Assembly: GCF_001428605.1 (NCBI RefSeq)
Contig: NZ_LMID01000001.1
Span: 62,001-126,000 of the forward strand
Source: Sphingomonas sp. Root720
GTDB taxonomy: Bacteria; Pseudomonadota; Alphaproteobacteria; Sphingomonadales; Sphingomonadaceae
DNA: 64,000 nt
Direction: 5' to 3'
Every line of letters starts with the position of its first letter. The stretch's first letter is position 1. Positions 19,421-26,646 of the stretch are shown in pieces. The translations under genes were made by a program, and so were the position numbers. The notes below the pieces were generated by a model. That model was not told where the DNA came from, made no database searches, and worked only from the letters and a program-made list of their open reading frames with translations.

Positions 19421-20571
19421 TTCCCCTTCCGCAGCGCCGCCGACCGCCGGTCCGCAGCCTCTTCCACCCGCGCGGCCTGGTCGTCGTCGAGCAACGCAAG
19501 GTCGGTGTCGCGCATGAAGGCGTCGAGGTCGGCGAGCAGCTCCTTGCTGTTGATCTCCGCGATCAGGTCGTCGGCGGCGTCGACGGTGGTGTGCGCTTCG
19601 CCGCGCTGGTCGTCGGCGGGGCCCTGCTGGACCTGGTCGTCGTCTTCATCGGTCGGAAGCTCGCCGGTCTGCGGGTCGGCACCGGCTTCGGCCGCATCGA
19701 TCTCCTGCTGCGTCGGGCCGGCGAGTTGCGGCGCATCGGGCTGGACGCTGAGAACATGCGCCGCCGATCGGGCCGCGATGCTCTCGTCGGTCGCCTCGAC
19801 GTCGATCAGATCGCCCGACATCGGAAGCGTCTTCGAATGGCGACGCATCACCGTCTTGCGGGCCATTTCACCGAACCAATCGACCCAAGGCCCCTTCGGC
19901 GGGATAGCCTTGCCATCGCGCGTGGTCTTGTTGACCGCGCCCGTCTGGCTGGCCTGCCGGACCTTGTTGATCTCGCTTCGGCGCATGACCTCGAACGACT
20001 TCGTGCCGTCCTTCATGGTCGCGACCGAATAGGCGGCGACGATGTTCTCGTCGGCGAGGTCCTCGTCCGAAAGCTCGAGCATCGGCCTATGCCGCAGCAT
20101 CGCCTCGGTACCGGCTTCGAAGATGAAGGCCCCCTCCTCCGCCTCGCGCCGATAGACGACGTTGGTTTCGAGGGAGCTGATCTCGCCCGATTGCAGGATC
20201 TTCTTCCGCAGGCCGAACGCCATCGGCATGTATTGCGCCTGGACGACGGTGATCCATTGGCCGCCCGGATCCTTTTTCCGGGTGTTGAACGTGACGATCG
20301 CGGCCTCGCGGCCATCGGGAAGCAAGCCGTCCTGCGCCGCCTTCATGCAGCTGGTGATCAGGCTGCCGCGATCGGCCTTGAGCAGGTCGGGATTCGACTG
20401 CGCCGCGGTCATGATGGTGCGCTGGAACTTCTCGGGAGTGATATGCGCCGGCAGCGCCATCTTGAAGTCGTCGGTCCGGTTGGTGAGCGATCGGCGCAGG
20501 ACGTCATATTCGTTGGGCATGCGCTGCGGCGCGACGGCGCCGGGCTGCTGGCGGGTGGCAAGCTGGTTCAT
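19417..20571 (-). CDS. recT: RecT-family single-strand annealing protein
   Basis: Anneals complementary single strands and promotes strand invasion. The core matches RecT: KFQRTIMTAAQSNPDLLKAD, SCMKAAQDGLLPDGREAA, QAQYMPMAFGLRKKI and a DWFGEMARKTVMRRH segment. The C-terminal 130 residues are acidic and low-complexity, as is usual. 384 aa is somewhat longer than typical. No exonuclease partner (RecE/YqaJ type) is recognisable among the neighbours. Confidence 0.93.
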   Translation of the reverse strand: MNQLATRQQPGAVAPQRMPNEYDVLRRSLTNRTDDFKMALPAHITPEKFQRTIMTAAQSNPDLLKADRGSLITSCMKAAQDGLLPDGREAAIVTFNTRKKDPGGQWITVVQAQYMPMAFGLRKKILQSGEISSLETNVVYRREAEEGAFIFEAGTEAMLRHRPMLELSDEDLADENIVAAYSVATMKDGTKSFEVMRRSEINKVRQASQTGAVNKTTRDGKAIPPKGPWVDWFGEMARKTVMRRHSKTLPMSGDLIDVEATDESIAARSAAHVLSVQPDAPQLAGPTQQEIDAAEAGADPQTGELPTDEDDDQVQQGPADDQRGEAHTTVDAADDLIAEINSKELLADLDAFMRDTDLALLDDDQAARVEEAADRRSAALRKGK

Positions 20572-20585
20572 GGATATCTCCGGGG

Positions 20586-20870
20586 TCAGTACGGGATGGC
20601 GTCGGTGTCGACGCTGGTGCTCGCCGCCGCGTCGCCGAGCGCGCCGAGGTCGGCCGGATCGGCGACATCCTCGACGCGGCCGATGATCGGCTTGCAGGCG
20701 AAGGGCGGCGCTTCGTCGCTCACCGAGACGACGGTGACGCGCTTCCAGCCATCCGAGCGATTATCGGGCACCTTCACGCGATCGCCGGGGAACAGGTCGG
20801 GCCCGTCCCACGAATAGGTATAGGACCGGGTGTCGGTGTCCTTGAACTTGACGGCTACGAACTTGGTCAT
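20586..20870 (-). CDS. Hypothetical phage protein
   Basis: 94 residues; beta-rich start (KFVAVKFKDTDTRSYTYSW) with VKVPDNRSDGWKRVTVVSV, reminiscent of small phage proteins with an SH3-like barrel. No family assigned. Start joined to the upstream stop as TGATG. Confidence 0.65.
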   Translation of the reverse strand: MTKFVAVKFKDTDTRSYTYSWDGPDLFPGDRVKVPDNRSDGWKRVTVVSVSDEAPPFACKPIIGRVEDVADPADLGALGDAAASTSVDTDAIPY

Positions 20871-21211
20871 CAGTCGATCCTCGCGATTGAATGGGAGCCA
20901 TCGGGCTGGATCACGGCGACCCAAGCCCCGTTGAAAATGATGATGCGCTCTTCGCGCAGGCTGGCTTCGGCGATCGCAGGAATGGCGGGGTCGCCGGGAT
21001 AGGTGATCGTCATCTTGTCGAGATCGACCGCGAAGCCCTTGAACTCACGCCAGCCACCGCCATGCTGATACCAGCGATCGATCTGAGCCGCGGCGCCCAA
21101 CGGACTGTGCTCAGACAGCCACGCCGGAATGTCGCCGAGCAGGTCATGATCGGAGCAGCCGATGCGGACCTTGTGGTTTGCCGCGACGGGGGTGAGGCTA
21201 AAGTTGACCAT
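20870..21211 (-). CDS. Hypothetical phage protein
   Basis: 113 residues with no recognised domain. It is coupled by TGATG to genes on both sides, in the block that precedes recT. Function unknown. Confidence 0.6.
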   Translation of the reverse strand: MVNFSLTPVAANHKVRIGCSDHDLLGDIPAWLSEHSPLGAAAQIDRWYQHGGGWREFKGFAVDLDKMTITYPGDPAIPAIAEASLREERIIIFNGAWVAVIQPDGSHSIARID

Positions 21212-22014
21212 CAGCGATTGCTCGCCTTGATGTCCGACCAGACGCGGACGCCCTCGATCTCGCGGACGCCGCCGCGCACCTGGTTGGCGACGGCCTTGTC
21301 GATCGCCTCGCGGACCTTCTCGTTCTTGGCGAGGCCGGCGGCGATGAACGCAACCTCGTAATCCGTGACCTGGCTAAGCCATACCTTGGTGCCCGACACG
21401 GCCGCGCCGAAGTCGCCACGGATGATTTCGCGCTCGGGCTCTATGGCTGGCGGCGGAGGGGGCGCAGGCTCGAACGGCGTGACGCTTACGGCCTCGGTCT
21501 CGGTGCTGGATGCTTCGGCGGCCGCTTTCTGCCGCTCCCATTCCTCGCGGCGGCGCGCCTCTTCCGCCTCGCGCGCCCGGCGAGCCTCAGCCTGCCGGCG
21601 CCGGTCCTCCTCTCGCAGAAACGCGGCCTGCTTTGCTTCGACCTTCGCCTTGGCAGCGCTGAGGGGGCCGGCCTGCTCGTTCTTCGCGGCGTCCACCGCG
21701 CGGCCGGCGGCGAGGTACGGAGCCTTCGTCGTCGTGTGCGCGTCGTCGACCACCTTCTGCGCGGCGCGGATCTGCTTCACGAGGTCGCCGCACTTGCCGG
21801 CGGTCACCTCGTCGGTGGCGACGGCGCGATCGCTGGCGGCGATCAGGTTCTTGACCCGGTCGCGGAAGCCGTCGCGCTGATCGAGCACCTCGTCGAAGGC
21901 TGCGCGCGCCTCGATATCGAGCGGCGGGCGGTTGTGACCCTGGACGCTGCCGGCGGCCTGCGGGGCGGCGGGCTTCGTCGGCCAGGGCTTCACATCATCG
22001 AACTTCGTGGCCAT
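21211..22014 (-). CDS. Coiled-coil phage protein upstream of RecT block
   Basis: 267 residues. An N-terminal GHNRPPLD motif, a helical region, a charged coiled coil (about 85-175, rich in EEARRREEWERQ), a Pro stretch and a C-terminal globular piece (VWLSQVTDYEVAFIAAGLA). The layout resembles proteins found next to recombination genes in phages of alphaproteobacteria. Function unknown; a recombination accessory role is guessed from position. Confidence 0.68.
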   Translation of the reverse strand: MATKFDDVKPWPTKPAAPQAAGSVQGHNRPPLDIEARAAFDEVLDQRDGFRDRVKNLIAASDRAVATDEVTAGKCGDLVKQIRAAQKVVDDAHTTTKAPYLAAGRAVDAAKNEQAGPLSAAKAKVEAKQAAFLREEDRRRQAEARRAREAEEARRREEWERQKAAAEASSTETEAVSVTPFEPAPPPPPAIEPEREIIRGDFGAAVSGTKVWLSQVTDYEVAFIAAGLAKNEKVREAIDKAVANQVRGGVREIEGVRVWSDIKASNR

Positions 22015-22358
22015 CAGATTGACTCCTCTGCGCTAACGGGGGTCGGAAGGGTGTCGTCGCCATCGGGCGCAGCGGCGGGCGCGACATATTCGTCGACCTC
22101 GGCGAACTCAGGCGGCTCGGGCTGCGCGATCATCGGCAGGGGCTTGAACTCGCCTGCGATCACCACGTCGGTATCGACGACGGCGAGCATGATGGCGGCG
22201 CGAGCGATCGCCATTTCGACGACCTCGCGGGTCGCCTCAGGCGTCAGCTTCACCGTGACGTTGTTGTACGACAGGTCACCGATCTGGAACGTGACGGAGC
22301 ATTCATAGCCTTCGCCGTATTTCTCGGTGCCGATGGCGACGTTCTTCACTTTGAGCAT
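22014..22358 (-). CDS. Hypothetical phage protein
   Basis: 114 residues, beta-strand-rich N-terminal half (YECSVTFQIGDLSYNNVTV) and acidic Pro-rich tail. No family recognised. TGATG coupling to the next gene. Confidence 0.62.
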   Translation of the reverse strand: MLKVKNVAIGTEKYGEGYECSVTFQIGDLSYNNVTVKLTPEATREVVEMAIARAAIMLAVVDTDVVIAGEFKPLPMIAQPEPPEFAEVDEYVAPAAAPDGDDTLPTPVSAEESI

Positions 22359-22369
22359 CGTGGCTCTCC

Positions 22370-22774
22370 TCAGAATGGGATCGGGGTGTGGTTGGGATCG
22401 GCGCGACGGGTCGGATCGGCGACCACGTCGTGGCCCTCCGCCGCGCCCCAGCGCTGCAACTCCACAAGGCGGCGCGCCTCGGCTTTGTCGATCGGATCAT
22501 CGGCGCACTGTGGCCAGACGCGATCGAGCGGGATGATCTCGCCGTTCGCGGTTGCCTGCCAGCGGTGGGACCGATCGAGGACTCGCGCCGTCGTCGGATC
22601 GTCCGCATGCTCGTGGTTGAGCGGCGGGCCGAACCAGACCCGAATAGCCACCCAGACCGCGCCCGATCGCAAGCGCATGCGGTAATAGCCGGCGATCGGC
22701 ATGTCCGGATCGAAGCCGGCGACGGGCGCGGCGGGCGCGACGGGCGCGGCGTAGATCAGGTCGGGGCGGCTCAC
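22370..22774 (-). CDS. Hypothetical phage protein, GTG start
   Basis: 134 residues starting at a GTG that overlaps the upstream stop (GTGA). The middle contains GYYRMRLRSGAVWVAIRVWFG and a charged section that names residues typical of small phage ea-like proteins. The upstream extension to 22906 is antisense-like and was trimmed. Function unknown. Confidence 0.6.
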   Translation of the reverse strand: MSRPDLIYAAPVAPAAPVAGFDPDMPIAGYYRMRLRSGAVWVAIRVWFGPPLNHEHADDPTTARVLDRSHRWQATANGEIIPLDRVWPQCADDPIDKAEARRLVELQRWGAAEGHDVVADPTRRADPNHTPIPF

Positions 22775-22959
22775 CGGCCCTGCGCCCCGTTGGCGTCGTC
22801 GCGCTCCGAAGCGACGACGCTGGGGGTTTTCGGCTTGATCGGAGCGGCCGGCGGGGAAGTTCGCGCCCGGTGGTCGCGCAAGGTGATCTGCACCGCCCAC
22901 AGACACAGCGAGATGATGCCGAGCGAGACGAGCAGGCTGGGGAGTTGGGCGAGCGTCAC
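22771..22959 (-). CDS. Small single-span membrane protein
   Basis: 62 residues from a GTG overlapping the upstream stop as GTGA. One hydrophobic segment (residues 3-25) is followed by a basic, Pro-rich cytoplasmic or periplasmic tail. Could influence superinfection or simply be an accessory protein; nothing in the sequence decides. Confidence 0.55.
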   Translation of the reverse strand: MTLAQLPSLLVSLGIISLCLWAVQITLRDHRARTSPPAAPIKPKTPSVVASERDDANGAQGR

Positions 22960-23198
22960 AGCCCGCACGCCTTCGCGATCAGGTCCAGCGACTTGCCGGT
23001 CAACTCGCGCTCCTCGGCGAGGACGATCGCCTGCGCTTCGAGGATCGAGTTTTCCAGCGCCGCGCCGCGGTAGCCGTGCGGATCGTTCGCGGTCGTGCAG
23101 GACAGCAGCTCGCGGTCCATCCGCGCGATGTCGGCGATGTGGGCCGCGAGGTTGAGCCGGGCGCGCTCGGTCTCGGTGAGGGCGAAGGGCGCGTTCAT
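22956..23198 (-). CDS. Hypothetical helical phage protein
   Basis: 80 residues, helical throughout (ERARLNLAAHIADIARMDRE), no known domain. Overlaps the upstream stop as ATGA. Confidence 0.6.
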   Translation of the reverse strand: MNAPFALTETERARLNLAAHIADIARMDRELLSCTTANDPHGYRGAALENSILEAQAIVLAEERELTGKSLDLIAKACGL

Positions 23199-23461
23199 GC
23201 CGCTACCCTCCCCGGCCCCATGTCGACGACGTCGGTCAGCGGGACGTCATAGCGATACGCCACGATCGTGTTGCGCGGCCGCCCGGCGCTATCGAGACCG
23301 GGCGTCCAGAACTGCGCCCTCCATCCGGCGGCGTAGGGGTGCTGGGGCTCGGAACCGTCGGCGAACCGGACCCAGACCATGGTCGACCACGGCTCGGGGC
23401 ACGGGCCGCCATGGTGGGCGATCCAGCCATCGGCGGCGATCAGTTTGGTTTGGGCGTTCAT
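23195..23461 (-). CDS. Hypothetical phage protein, DUF551-like
   Basis: 88 residues. The section GWIAHHGGPCPEPWSTMVWV, followed by RFADGSE, resembles the short DUF551-type phage proteins that begin with W(I/Q)...P and a V.VR/VRF strand. Function unknown. Confidence 0.6.
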   Translation of the reverse strand: MNAQTKLIAADGWIAHHGGPCPEPWSTMVWVRFADGSEPQHPYAAGWRAQFWTPGLDSAGRPRNTIVAYRYDVPLTDVVDMGPGRVAA

Positions 23462-23463
23462 GA

Positions 23464-24237
23464 TCAGGCCACCTTCTCGGCAGCGTGTTCGGACTCATCC
23501 TCGACCGGCGCATAATCCTTCAGCGCCTCGGTCGAACGAAGCTCGATGAACTGGATCAGCAGGCGATATTGCTGGCCATCGGGGCTGTCGCCGTGCCGAT
23601 CCTGTACCGCAGCACCGAACTGTTCGAGCGAGCCCGAGAAGCAGCCGCGCGAGACCATGACGGTCCGGTCCTTCTGGAGAAACCAGCAGAGTGTGCCGTT
23701 CTCGCTGCCGACGCAGGAGAACCATCCGAGATGGTTGCAACGGTAGACCCACGCGTCGCCGTAGACCCGCGCGTCGCCGTCGACCCACGCGTTGCCGTCG
23801 ACCCACGCGTTGCCGTAGACCCACGCGTTGCCGTCGACCCACGCGTCGCCGTAGACCCGCGCGTCGCCGTAGACCCGCGCGTCGCCGTCGACCCGCGCGT
23901 TGCCGTAGACCCGCGCGTTGCCGTAGACCCACGCGTTGCCGGAGACCTGCGCATTGCCGTCGACCCACGCGTCGCCGTAGACCCGCGCGTCGCCGTCGAC
24001 CCACGCGTTGCCGTAGACCCGCGCGTTGCCGTAGACCCACGCGTTGCCGGAGACCTGCGAAAGGTTCTCCTCCTTCTCGACATAGCCGCCGGTGTCGCCG
24101 GCAGCGATACCGAGCGCGGTGATCGCCACCAGTGCGCGGATGCGGAACAGCGTGCGACCGTCCCATGTCTTGACGGTGTCGTCCTTGACGAGCTCGTAGC
24201 GCTTTGTCGGGGCGGCGGTCTTCGGAGTGTGGGCCAT
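23464..24237 (-). CDS. Hexapeptide-repeat (left-handed beta-helix) phage protein
   Basis: 257 residues, first gene of the leftward operon. An N-terminal domain (about 1-60) leads into 17 near-perfect hexapeptides of the form V-Y/D/S-G-N/D-A-W/R/Q (residues 62-163), a pattern that folds as a left-handed parallel beta-helix. A C-terminal domain (VYRCNHLGWFSC onward) has several Cys and a helical end. Proteins of this type occur in phages with no settled function. The repeats are also near-identical as DNA, so copy number can change easily. Confidence 0.78.
   Translation of the reverse strand: MAHTPKTAAPTKRYELVKDDTVKTWDGRTLFRIRALVAITALGIAAGDTGGYVEKEENLSQVSGNAWVYGNARVYGNAWVDGDARVYGDAWVDGNAQVSGNAWVYGNARVYGNARVDGDARVYGDARVYGDAWVDGNAWVYGNAWVDGNAWVDGDARVYGDAWVYRCNHLGWFSCVGSENGTLCWFLQKDRTVMVSRGCFSGSLEQFGAAVQDRHGDSPDGQQYRLLIQFIELRSTEALKDYAPVEDESEHAAEKVA
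23749..24054. repeat. In-frame 18-bp tandem repeat, 17 units
   Basis: Units of 18 bp alternate between a few variants (for example GCGTTGCCGTAGACCCAC and GCGTCGCCGTCGACCCGC, plus strand). Each encodes one hexapeptide of the protein above. Variation is almost limited to three sites (Y/D/S, N/D, W/R/Q). The array looks like a minisatellite and would allow in-frame gain or loss. Confidence 0.92.
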
Positions 24238-24338
24238 CTCTCATCCTCGATGCGGCGCCGCGACCCGAGGGGGCATGGGTCGCGGCGCCTGGAGCGCCGG
24301 TCGATCCCAAGGGGTTGGATCGATCGGCGTTGAGGATG

Positions 24339-24366
24339 AAAATAGCTATGTTTCGTAGCGCGTCAA
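24339..24366 (-). promoter_or_regulatory. Leftward early promoter (PL-like)
   Basis: On the minus strand TTGACG (24366-24361), a 16-bp spacer and TATTTT (24344-24339). The spacer is almost exactly filled by the operator palindrome, so repressor binding would exclude polymerase. The first gene of the left operon starts about 100 bp further on. Confidence 0.72.
24345..24359. promoter_or_regulatory. Left operator, 15-bp palindrome
   Basis: GCTATGTTTCGTAGC. Inverted halves GCTAYG/CRTAGC around a TTT centre. Differs by three bases from the operator on the other side of the repressor gene (25605-25619). Confidence 0.72.
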
Positions 24367-24482
24367 CAACAAATGTAGCGTGGCGCTATATTTTGTACCA
24401 TCCCTTCATGGGGCGCGGCAGCGCGCAGAGCGCGGACTGCGCTGGATGAGCCAGCTTCACGATTGGATTGGTGGTTGAGCCG

Positions 24483-24502
24483 AAAAGCCGGCGATGGCTT
24501 TT
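24483..24502. terminator. Terminator-like hairpin after the secreted-protein gene
   Basis: AAAAGCC pairs with GGCTTTT over a six-base loop; T runs follow on both strands (five T's on plus, four on minus). It lies 47 bp past the end of the leftward repressor/secreted-protein genes and would stop that transcript before the left promoter. Confidence 0.55.
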
Positions 24503-24548
24503 TCGTGACTGTTCAGGATATTTTGGAATGGCAGTAGACCGGTGCCAA

Positions 24549-24878
24549 CTACTTTCTATAGCAGTTAAGCGAAATCTCTCCGTAATCTGCCGCCTCTTCG
24601 TCAAGAAGAGAGCCGTCACCATAAACAAAAGTTTGGAATCCGACGTAGCCTCCAAACCGATTTTTAGCGTTATACTCTCCGCATACGAGAGGCCCGATCT
24701 GACTACGGTGGACACCAACGTTGCGATATTGGGCTGAGCTTGGATCTAGAAGAGTTTCAGCTAAAGCGGCCTTAGCTTCCGCAATGATCGCCATATTGGG
24801 ATTGGCACGCGGCTTAGGTTTAGCAAACGCCTCTGAACACAAAAGCGCCGCTATAACTATAAATCCCTTGCGAACCAT
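24549..24878 (-). CDS. Small secreted protein beside the repressor (possible lysogenic gene)
   Basis: 109 residues with a clear signal peptide (IVIAALLCSEAFA/K). The mature part contains ETLLDPSSAQYRNV and VCGEYNAKNRFGGYVGF, a pattern I recognise from short secreted proteins of proteobacteria of unknown function; two Cys could form a disulfide. It follows the repressor in the same direction with a 22-base overlap, so it should be made in the lysogen. Its composition is more AT-rich than the neighbours, suggesting separate acquisition. Confidence 0.72.
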   Translation of the reverse strand: MVRKGFIVIAALLCSEAFAKPKPRANPNMAIIAEAKAALAETLLDPSSAQYRNVGVHRSQIGPLVCGEYNAKNRFGGYVGFQTFVYGDGSLLDEEAADYGEISLNCYRK

Positions 24879-25555
24879 ATTGCCCTGCCCTCAATCGTGA
24901 TGTCTTCGGCATCTACTTCAATCGGTGTGTCGTTCGGATTCTCCGATATCACAAGCACCCTATCGCGGCCGGCGGGCCGCAATTTCTTGAGCCCGTGAGC
25001 ACCATATAGCGTAATCCAATAGTAGCCGTCGATGCGGCTTAATGTTCGGTCCGTGGTGTCGACCAAGATGCGGTCGCCAGTATAGAACTTCGGCTCCATG
25101 CTACTGCCGATGCCCCGAACCATCCGGAGCCGATGATATGGGGCGCGAGTGATCGAGCGGAGAAGTCCTATATCGAATTCGACCGGCTCGCTTTCGACGA
25201 AGTCCTCGATTGGCGTACCTGGCCCCATAGCCAGCGAGAGATCGAGAGAGGTTATGGGGGCAGTTTCTCCTTGTGAAGCATTGATCATTGCAGGGAGGTC
25301 TGGTTCCCGGCCACCCTTCCGCTTCGGAACAGTCGGTGCGACGCCACCCCTCAATAACCAGTCGGTAGGGATGCCCAAGAGCCCAGCAAAATGCGAGGCA
25401 TGCTTGGCGAAACCGTTCTGGTTGTTCTCATATGCACGGTAGGTCACCCGCTTGATTTTCGCGACATCCGCGAAATCTCCGGCGTCTTCATAGCCGGCCT
25501 GCAAGCGAGCCCACCGAAGACGAGACCCCGCCGATTCGAATTCGTTGATCCTCAT
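24857..25555 (-). CDS. S24/LexA-type phage repressor
   Basis: 232 residues. An N-terminal HTH (RLRWARLQAGYEDAGDFADV, then a recognition helix and YRAYENNQNGF) is followed by an S24 peptidase domain with the Ser in GIGSSMEPKFYTGD and the general-base Lys in HGLKKLRPAGRD. Such repressors are inactivated by RecA-stimulated self-cleavage. The frame is open to 25855, but the HTH begins at this ATG. It is divergent from the Cro-like gene, with the operators on either side. Confidence 0.9.
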   Translation of the reverse strand: MRINEFESAGSRLRWARLQAGYEDAGDFADVAKIKRVTYRAYENNQNGFAKHASHFAGLLGIPTDWLLRGGVAPTVPKRKGGREPDLPAMINASQGETAPITSLDLSLAMGPGTPIEDFVESEPVEFDIGLLRSITRAPYHRLRMVRGIGSSMEPKFYTGDRILVDTTDRTLSRIDGYYWITLYGAHGLKKLRPAGRDRVLVISENPNDTPIEVDAEDITIEGRAIWFARDL

Positions 25556-25586
25556 GTGCAGGACATCGCACGAAGCCGCGCTACAA

Positions 25587-25592
25587 ATCATA
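25587..25592 (-). promoter_or_regulatory. Candidate minus-10 of the repressor promoter
   Basis: TATGAT on the minus strand, 32 bp before the repressor ATG. The minus-35 region would overlap the right operator and is a poor match, which would suit autoregulation. Confidence 0.4.
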
Positions 25593-25604
25593 TTGCTATG
25601 GCGT

Positions 25605-25632
25605 GCTACGTTTGATAGCGTATCGGCGCTAT
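25605..25632. promoter_or_regulatory. Right operator region
   Basis: GCTACGTTTGATAGC (25605-25619) matches 12 of 15 bases of the left operator. A second inverted repeat, ATAGCG-N6-CGCTAT (25615-25632), overlaps it and includes the first bases of the Cro-like gene's ATG. Further half sites GCTAT (25595) and GCTAC (25580) lie upstream. Confidence 0.7.
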
Positions 25633-25870
25633 GGACACTTCCAACATCATTCATGAGCTTGGTGGCGCGAAATGCGTTGCCGAAGCCATGCGCGCCCGCT
25701 CGGTTGATGTCGCCGATGTCACCGTTCGATCCTGGACCCTTAGGGGCCGATCCATCCCGGCGAAATATTGGGTGCATATCGCCGCCATCGCCTCTGAGCA
25801 GGGCAAGTCGATCTCTTTCGAACGCCTTGCGCAGAACGCGGCCGCACCCGCCCAAGGCGCGGCGGCATGA
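25631..25870 (+). CDS. Cro-like HTH protein
   Basis: 79 residues with a helix-turn-helix (GGAKCVAEAMRARSVDV then VRSWTLRGRSIPAKYW), the form of Cro/YdaS-like early regulators. It is the first gene of the rightward early operon and diverges from the S24 repressor. Its ATG is inside the operator region, so the leader is very short. Probably antagonises the repressor. Confidence 0.75.
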   Translation: MDTSNIIHELGGAKCVAEAMRARSVDVADVTVRSWTLRGRSIPAKYWVHIAAIASEQGKSISFERLAQNAAAPAQGAAA

Positions 25871-26211
25871 GCGTGCACCCGATCCTCCGCCAGCAGCCGG
25901 GGCTCGCGCGGCTTCCGCGCCATGTCGGCCGTCGGTCGTGGCGCGAGCTGATCAACAGCAAGGGGGTGCGCCTGGAGCTCACCCCGCGCGACACTCCCGC
26001 CGAGCTCATCGCGCTCGACATCACTGAAAACGGTGTGGGCGTGGCGAAGGTCGACGCCAGCGGGCGTCATTCCGCATTGGCTATCCACGGCGCCCGTATG
26101 GCCCAAGAACTGGCCGGCGTGATCACGGACTATGCGCGCGACCACGTAGACAACCTCAAGCGAACAGCTTTTCCGCTTCATCAATCGCGGTCTGGAGAAC
26201 CTGATGAATGA
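25867..26211 (+). CDS. Hypothetical early phage protein
   Basis: 114 residues, ATGA-coupled to the Cro-like gene. Basic N-terminus (RHVGRRSWRELINSKG) then a beta-alpha part; no domain recognised. Confidence 0.6.
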   Translation: MSVHPILRQQPGLARLPRHVGRRSWRELINSKGVRLELTPRDTPAELIALDITENGVGVAKVDASGRHSALAIHGARMAQELAGVITDYARDHVDNLKRTAFPLHQSRSGEPDE

Positions 26212-26389
26212 GGTCGTTGGTTCTTCGGTCGGAATAGACCTTTTCGATGCTGTCACACACGATAGATCGCATCTCAGCTCGACTATTCTTGTTCCTGACC
26301 AGATGGGACACAAGCGCGCGGATCGCGACGCCGTGTGCGAGGGCAAGCCCCTCGACGCGTGCCATTCGTTGTTCCAGTGGCGCAGCCAT
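26156..26389 (-). CDS. Hypothetical protein, opposite to the early operon
   Basis: 77 residues, helical (RMARVEGLALAHGVAIRALVS). The ATG at 26389 has AAAGGA at a good distance. Its codon use and amino-acid pattern look more protein-like than the plus-strand frame 26204-26482 covering the same place. It converges on the end of the previous gene by 56 bases. If real it would make antisense RNA to the early operon. Confidence 0.5.
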   Translation of the reverse strand: MAAPLEQRMARVEGLALAHGVAIRALVSHLVRNKNSRAEMRSIVCDSIEKVYSDRRTNDLIHQVLQTAIDEAEKLFA

Positions 26390-26478
26390 GTCCATTCCTT
26401 TCGTGTCGGAGTCGCAACCAACACGATAGCCGAACCGGCGGCGGGTTCCAGTTCCCGCCGCCGGCGAGGGCTGTCCGC

Positions 26479-26646
26479 ATGACCACCCTCGCCTGGATCT
26501 TCGTTGCCGCCTTCGCGCTCGCCACCATCCTCGGTGCCGCATGCTGCTGGCTGCTGAACTTCGCCACCGAGCTGCACTTCGACGACGCCGATGGCCTGTC
26601 CGACGCCGAGGCGGCCGAGCTTCACCATGTTCGACAGGAGGATTGA
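26479..26646 (+). CDS. Small membrane protein
   Basis: 55 residues: one hydrophobic span (residues 3-28, with ILGAACCWLL) and an acidic tail (LHFDDADGLSDAEAAEL). The stop is followed directly by the next start (TGAATG). Unknown function. Confidence 0.6.
   Translation: MTTLAWIFVAAFALATILGAACCWLLNFATELHFDDADGLSDAEAAELHHVRQED

Larger units (their letters stand above)
24238..24548. other. Intergenic immunity region (311 bp) with left promoter, operator and terminator
   Basis: No gene is seen here. It holds the leftward promoter and 15-bp operator (24339-24366), a second inverted repeat TAGCG-TGG-CGCTA (24376-24388), a terminator-like hairpin (24483-24502) and a low-GC stretch. Plus-strand frames here lack coding character. 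Confidence 0.7.

Noticed and set aside
23749-24054. CRISPR-like appearance of the tandem repeats
   Set aside because: Units are 18 bp with no spacers, in frame within a protein gene and encoding hexapeptides.
24340-24420. Plus-strand promoter with TATATT at 24387
   Set aside because: The minus-35 position is CAACAA, and no plus-strand gene follows.
26204-26482. 92-codon plus-strand frame between early genes
   Set aside because: Although ATGA links exist at both ends, its composition is not protein-like and the opposite frame looks better. Kept only as an alternative.
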